Assembly: GCA_965661945.1 (NCBI GenBank) | Contig: CBFIFP010000004.1 | Span: 179,982-243,981 of the forward strand | Source: JAJRPT01 sp965661945 | Lineage (GTDB): Bacteria; Bacteroidota; Ignavibacteria; Kapaibacteriales; UBA2268 | Reading direction: 5' to 3' | DNA: 64,000 nt | Shown here: piece after piece, positions 60,760-64,000 of the stretch | Layout: the number at the start of each line of letters is the position of its first letter | Numbering within the stretch: position 1 is the first letter of the stretch | Made by a program: the position numbers and the translations under genes | The notes under the pieces: generated by a model | Databases searched by the model: none | Seen by the model: the letters and a program-made list of their open reading frames with translations, nothing else | What the model was told of the DNA's origin: nothing

Positions 60760-62076
60760 TTATTCTACTCCTACTTTATCGATTTCTTTCATTAGTTTGT
60801 CGGTTTCTGATAATGCGATTATGATTTTTTGGTAGTGCATTATGTCGTCGAAATTTAGTTCTCTTCCTTTGCGGTCTTTTAACCATTTTTGAGCTGGTTG
60901 GTATCCGCCGATGTAGAAGTTCCACGCTACTTCAGGAACGCCATCAAAGTATTGTTCCTTGTTAATATATACTTTGCTTTCTTTGTAAGTTACTTTTTCT
61001 ACTATGTTGCTACCATTTATTGGGTATTTGGTGATGTAGTTTTCTACTTCTGGGCTTTCAAGTAAATGGATTTCTCTTATTTGTTTGCCGATTTCTACGA
61101 GTTTCCAGAATGTATCAATTTTTGGATATGGCACTCTTGGGAAGTCGATTTTTAGAAATTCTTTGTATTTTTCTCTGTATGCAGGGCTGTGGAGAACTGC
61201 ATAAATATAATCTAATAGGTCGATTGGGGCGAAGGTGTTCACTTCGACTTCGCTCAGTGAACTTGGGTTGTTTTCACTTAGTGAACTTGAATTTAGCTCC
61301 CTGAGCGTAGTCGAAGGGGGCTTCTCTGCCACAAATTTCAAACCCAACACTTCTTCTATTTCTTTTACTATTTCTGGGTTTAGGTTTGGGGTGCGTTCTT
61401 GCTCTATTATCTCGCCCTGCTCGCCTTGGTCTGGGTACAGATAAAGTGGAGCAAAATAATTATGTTCCTTCATACTTAAACTATGTCCATCGGCCATAAA
61501 ATTTATAATGAAAATATCATAAAATTCTCTTTTTACTTCTATATTTCTATTAAAAGTAATACCTATATTTGGTTTTAAAAAATGTTTTGAAATTTTATAT
61601 CTTCCATTACATACAAAGCCATTTTGAGTACCACTATAAAAAGTATTTCTAATGTCAAATGGTCTATAGTGAATTTTTTGCCATACATTATTATTTTCTA
61701 TATTGTTTTTAATGTCTTCTTTTGCTCTTTTAATTTTCCAATCTCTTGCATCATTCGTATTATACTTTTGAATTATCTTATCTTCATCTAAATCTAAAAA
61801 GTCATGAACAACAGATTTCAAATCTCTTTCGTCAATATGAATTGTTAAAGTATCTCGTACTGTTTGTATACCAGCAGTATAATTCATTAATTCATCTATT
61901 GTAAATCCATTTTCGTAACTCATTATTTCATCAAAGTTTTTATTAGCTAGGAAATAGTATGGTTCTGTTGGATTTAGATTGTTCCAATTTATAGATTTGA
62001 TATTATTGTTTAATAAGAAATCGTATTTGTGATTTCTTTTTCCGTATAGGTCGAATTGTTTTATTTGGGTTTTCAT
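60760..62076 (-). CDS. Type ISP restriction enzyme C-terminal (target-recognition) fragment
   Basis: A 438-residue protein that matches only the C-terminal part of Type ISP/Eco57I-like restriction-modification enzymes. Evidence: KQFDLYGKRNHKYDFLL, HYRPFDIRNTFYSGTQ, ISKHFLKPNIGITFNRN, MADGHSLSMKEHNYFAPLY and LDYIYAVLHSPAYREKYKEF. The helicase, nuclease and methylase parts upstream are missing, replaced by the unrelated gene at 62091. Residues 253-280 come from an in-frame insertion of a palindromic repeat. It begins with an ATG 14 bases after the HEPN gene stop. It could at most bind DNA; a remnant is more likely. Confidence 0.72.
   Translation of the reverse strand: MKTQIKQFDLYGKRNHKYDFLLNNNIKSINWNNLNPTEPYYFLANKNFDEIMSYENGFTIDELMNYTAGIQTVRDTLTIHIDERDLKSVVHDFLDLDEDKIIQKYNTNDARDWKIKRAKEDIKNNIENNNVWQKIHYRPFDIRNTFYSGTQNGFVCNGRYKISKHFLKPNIGITFNRNIEVKREFYDIFIINFMADGHSLSMKEHNYFAPLYLYPDQGEQGEIIEQERTPNLNPEIVKEIEEVLGLKFVAEKPPSTTLRELNSSSLSENNPSSLSEVEVNTFAPIDLLDYIYAVLHSPAYREKYKEFLKIDFPRVPYPKIDTFWKLVEIGKQIREIHLLESPEVENYITKYPINGSNIVEKVTYKESKVYINKEQYFDGVPEVAWNFYIGGYQPAQKWLKDRKGRELNFDDIMHYQKIIIALSETDKLMKEIDKVGVE
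61237..61323. repeat. TTCGACT-family repeat inserted in frame in the restriction-enzyme fragment
   Basis: TTCACTTCGACTTCGCTCAG plus TGAACTTGG, then TTTTCACTTAGTGAACTTG, then CCCTGAGCGTAGTCGAAGGG. Its 84 coding bases add about 28 residues (PSTTLREL, SSSLSENN, PSSLSEVEV) without breaking the reading frame, between KFVAEK and TFAPIDLLDYIY of the family. Confidence 0.85.
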
Positions 62077-62090
62077 GGGGTCGTTGCCTA

Positions 62091-63389
62091 TTATTTATAG
62101 TTATGAAAATGTAACGGGTGGGTATATTCTTTCATTAGTTGAATCATTTTATTTATAGTACCTGGAATAACTATATACTGATGTTCTAGGTATTCATTAT
62201 ATGATTTAAATGCATTGTTTAATTCTAATGAACAAGAATTAACTAAATTATATGCATATTTTTCATTAACATTTTTATACTCTATTAATGTTTTCACTTT
62301 AATTTTGAAATCAATTTTTTTAACTTCTTTCTTTTCATTTAAATCTGAAATATCTTCAAATTGATTTTTAATATAATTTAATATATAAATTGTTGGCAAA
62401 AAATTTTCTGTAAACTCATTTGCTTCAATTTTTATACAATTATCGAAATGATTAAATTTTGATTTTTTGTAACATTCATCTAAATATTCAATCATCATTT
62501 GTTTATTTTTAAATTTTTTTACTACTAATAAATTTGAAATCGCAATTATAACTATACTTGTAAACATCAAAGATTTTAATGCATTTGAAGTATTTATTTC
62601 TTTACCACTATGAACATATTCATTTCTAATTTGGAAAATATCCTTATCTTTCATATTCTCAAACGTTATAACAGAGTTATAAAACTCATAAACTTTTTCA
62701 GATAATAGTATTTTTAATCTAGTTTTTATATCTTCATATTTTCCATTGCCTTTTAACAGCATTTCAAGACTAATTACAGCACCCAAATAATTAAATGATG
62801 TATTTAAATTGTTAAAAGTAATATAAAAATTATTCAGAGAATCAATTAAATAATTATAATTTAATTTTTTATTATTATCAATTAAATAGAACAAATTATT
62901 GAAATAACTATTTTTTATAATTTTTTTTAAATTTTTTCTTGATGTAATTATATCTGATGTTTGAATATTTAAACCAAAACCGGAAATTGAAACATTTGAT
63001 TTATTATAAGAATTTGAATCTAAAATTTGATAATCAAAATTATCTTTTTTATAAATTTCTCTCTTTAACGATACACAATTTTGGAAATTTGATATAACTA
63101 AAGTTACAAAGGATAAAAAGGAAATAATTTGATTTGCTCTTAATGGTATTTTTTTTTCTTCATAATTTTCTATTAACAAATAAGTAATGTCATTTGAATA
63201 CATTCTCAATTCATCATGAGTAATAATATTAATAGAATCATTTTTTTGCTTGAAGAAAGCTTTTAGCTCTTTTCCATTTAAAATTAGTGCATCATTAAAA
63301 ACATATTTATTTTTTTCATTTGTTGATTTTATACTTAAACCAACTATTTCAAAAATACCATAGAATGGTTTTTCGTATTCATATTCCAT
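62091..63389 (-). CDS. HEPN-domain protein (Apea-like), possible RNase
   Basis: A 432-residue protein, starting MEYEYEKPFYG at the ATG at 63389, with AAGGAG seven bases upstream. Most of it is A/T-rich coding and strand/helix mix with no recognised motif. Residues about 200-270 contain an Apea-HEPN signature: LGAVISLEMLL, a helix, then FQIRNEYVHSG. This includes the RX4H motif (Arg255, His260) typical of HEPN ribonucleases that act in toxin or abortive-infection systems. It lies 14 bases upstream of the Type ISP fragment, so the pair may be one transcript. Defence role is inference. Confidence 0.65.
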   Translation of the reverse strand: MEYEYEKPFYGIFEIVGLSIKSTNEKNKYVFNDALILNGKELKAFFKQKNDSINIITHDELRMYSNDITYLLIENYEEKKIPLRANQIISFLSFVTLVISNFQNCVSLKREIYKKDNFDYQILDSNSYNKSNVSISGFGLNIQTSDIITSRKNLKKIIKNSYFNNLFYLIDNNKKLNYNYLIDSLNNFYITFNNLNTSFNYLGAVISLEMLLKGNGKYEDIKTRLKILLSEKVYEFYNSVITFENMKDKDIFQIRNEYVHSGKEINTSNALKSLMFTSIVIIAISNLLVVKKFKNKQMMIEYLDECYKKSKFNHFDNCIKIEANEFTENFLPTIYILNYIKNQFEDISDLNEKKEVKKIDFKIKVKTLIEYKNVNEKYAYNLVNSCSLELNNAFKSYNEYLEHQYIVIPGTINKMIQLMKEYTHPLHFHNYK

Positions 63390-63456
63390 TCTCAATCTCC
63401 TTATAAACAAATATTACGTCATTCTGGTAAATTGGTTTTTGGGTTAGAATGACTTC

Positions 63457-63615
63457 ATTTCGACTTCGCTTTCCCTTCGACTTCGCTTTCCCTTCGACTT
63501 CGCTCAGGGAACTTGGTTTTTGTGTTCACTTTTGTTCATTTCGACTCCGCTCAATGAACTTGGTTTTTTTTAGTGAACTTGAGTTTAAGCACCCTGAGCG
63601 GAGTCGAAGGGTGCG
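63457..63615. repeat. Complex TTCGACT-family repeat cluster
   Basis: Three tandem arms (CGACTTCGCTTTCCCTT twice, then CTTCGACTTCGCTCAGGG), then ATTTCGACTCCGCTCAATGA, and last a hairpin GCACCCTGAGCGGAGTCGAA with GGGTGC closing it. Its right part codes for the last nine residues of the GIY-YIG protein and may stop its transcript. Confidence 0.8.
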
Positions 63616-63914
63616 TTAGTGTAATGTGTTGTATTTTTGCATTCTGCTAATTTTGGTAAATCTTTAAAATTTCCATTTATTAATGCCTCTTTTTTCTTTC
63701 TTGTCCAACCTTGTATCTGTTTTTCTCTGTTAAATGCATCGTCTATTCTTTCGTATTCTTCAACATAAACTAATTTTATTGGTAAATACTTTTTTGTAAA
63801 GTTTGAACCTAATCCTTGTTGATGTTGATTTAATCTTTTTTCAAGGTTTCGAGTGCTACCTGTATAGTATTTTCCGTTTGAGCATTCGAGTATATACATG
63901 TATCCTTTACCCAT
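63585..63914 (-). CDS. GIY-YIG nuclease superfamily protein (UPF0213/YhbQ-like) with repeat-derived C-terminus
   Basis: A 109-residue small protein of the GIY-YIG family: YMYILECSNGKYYTGSTRN holds the two strand motifs, then LEKRLNQHQQGLGSN, and the helix with the metal-binding Glu AFNREKQIQGWTRKKKEAL. Family members are single-domain proteins of about 80-100 residues with unclear cellular role. The last nine residues (APFDSAQGA) are translated from the palindromic repeat at 63457-63615, so the true stop was lost or replaced. AAAGGAA precedes the ATG. Confidence 0.85.
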   Translation of the reverse strand: MGKGYMYILECSNGKYYTGSTRNLEKRLNQHQQGLGSNFTKKYLPIKLVYVEEYERIDDAFNREKQIQGWTRKKKEALINGNFKDLPKLAECKNTTHYTNAPFDSAQGA

Positions 63915-63947
63915 GATATTCCTTTGTTATTATAGTTTATTTTAAGT

Positions 63948-64000
63948 TCATTTCGACTTTACTTCCCTTCGACTTTACTTCCCTTCGACTTTACTTCCCT
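63948..64000 (+). repeat. Tandem TTCGACTTTACTTCCC repeat running off the window
   Basis: Three consecutive 16-base units TTCGACTTTACTTCCC starting near 63951, reaching the window end. It is a tandem relative of the arm at 63457 (CGCTTT in place of TACTT). Confidence 0.8.

Overview
The window is AT-rich chromosomal DNA, roughly 30% G+C by eye. It looks like a free-living member of the Bacteroidota/Chlorobiota branch, possibly Ignavibacteria or Kapabacteria; that placement is inference. Three things support it. Two very large secreted proteins end in type IX secretion-like C-terminal domains. Many genes have a TAnnTTTG -7 box, and two of these sit in a full TTTG-N19-TAATTTTG promoter. The housekeeping genes are of the types common in this branch (MurB, MurC, PpiC/SurA pair, MeaB, RsgA, IcdA).

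Layout. 1-10.1 kb: envelope genes (MltB end, LolC/E-like permease, TPR protein, MurB, small membrane protein, Rrf2 regulator, MurC, two parvulin chaperones). 10.2-15.8 kb: LOG-family protein, fatty acid desaturase, MeaB, CinA, TsaD. 15.8-22.7 kb: an accessory island. It holds three genes each preceded by the same ~47 bp repeat. Two of these encode paralogous zinc-peptidase-like proteins, one with HELAH intact and one with HLFAH. A YqiA-like hydrolase follows, then a restriction-modification locus in which an adenine methyltransferase lies between two PD-(D/E)XK-like proteins. 22.7-33 kb: RCK-type ion channel, DnaE, a 1411-residue subtilase, nitroreductase. 33-37.2 kb: a scarred region with a truncated PAS protein joined out of frame to the last 33 codons of a metK-like gene, two tandem lipoprotein paralogues, a complete IS3-family element, and an orphan gene remnant. 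37.2-58.3 kb: core genes (CoaE, ICDH, SerS, Ppx/GppA, M16 peptidase, RecO, tRNA-Asn, RsgA, a 1572-residue IgGFc-domain surface protein, LD-carboxypeptidase, an RSH protein with a degenerate synthetase, ThrS, a DEAD-box helicase). 58.4-64 kb: second accessory zone with an aldehyde dehydrogenase of richer G+C, a Type ISP restriction enzyme C-terminal fragment, a HEPN-domain protein, a GIY-YIG protein, and a palindromic repeat family that has entered coding sequences.

The core genes form short operons with 1-8 bp overlaps or small gaps: lolE-like/TPR/murB/small membrane protein; murC/ppiC/surA; M16/recO. The accessory zones carry the most unusual signals: the repeat-headed peptidase-like gene family, the two-nuclease restriction locus, the metK scar, the IS-linked remnant, and the in-frame repeat insertions.
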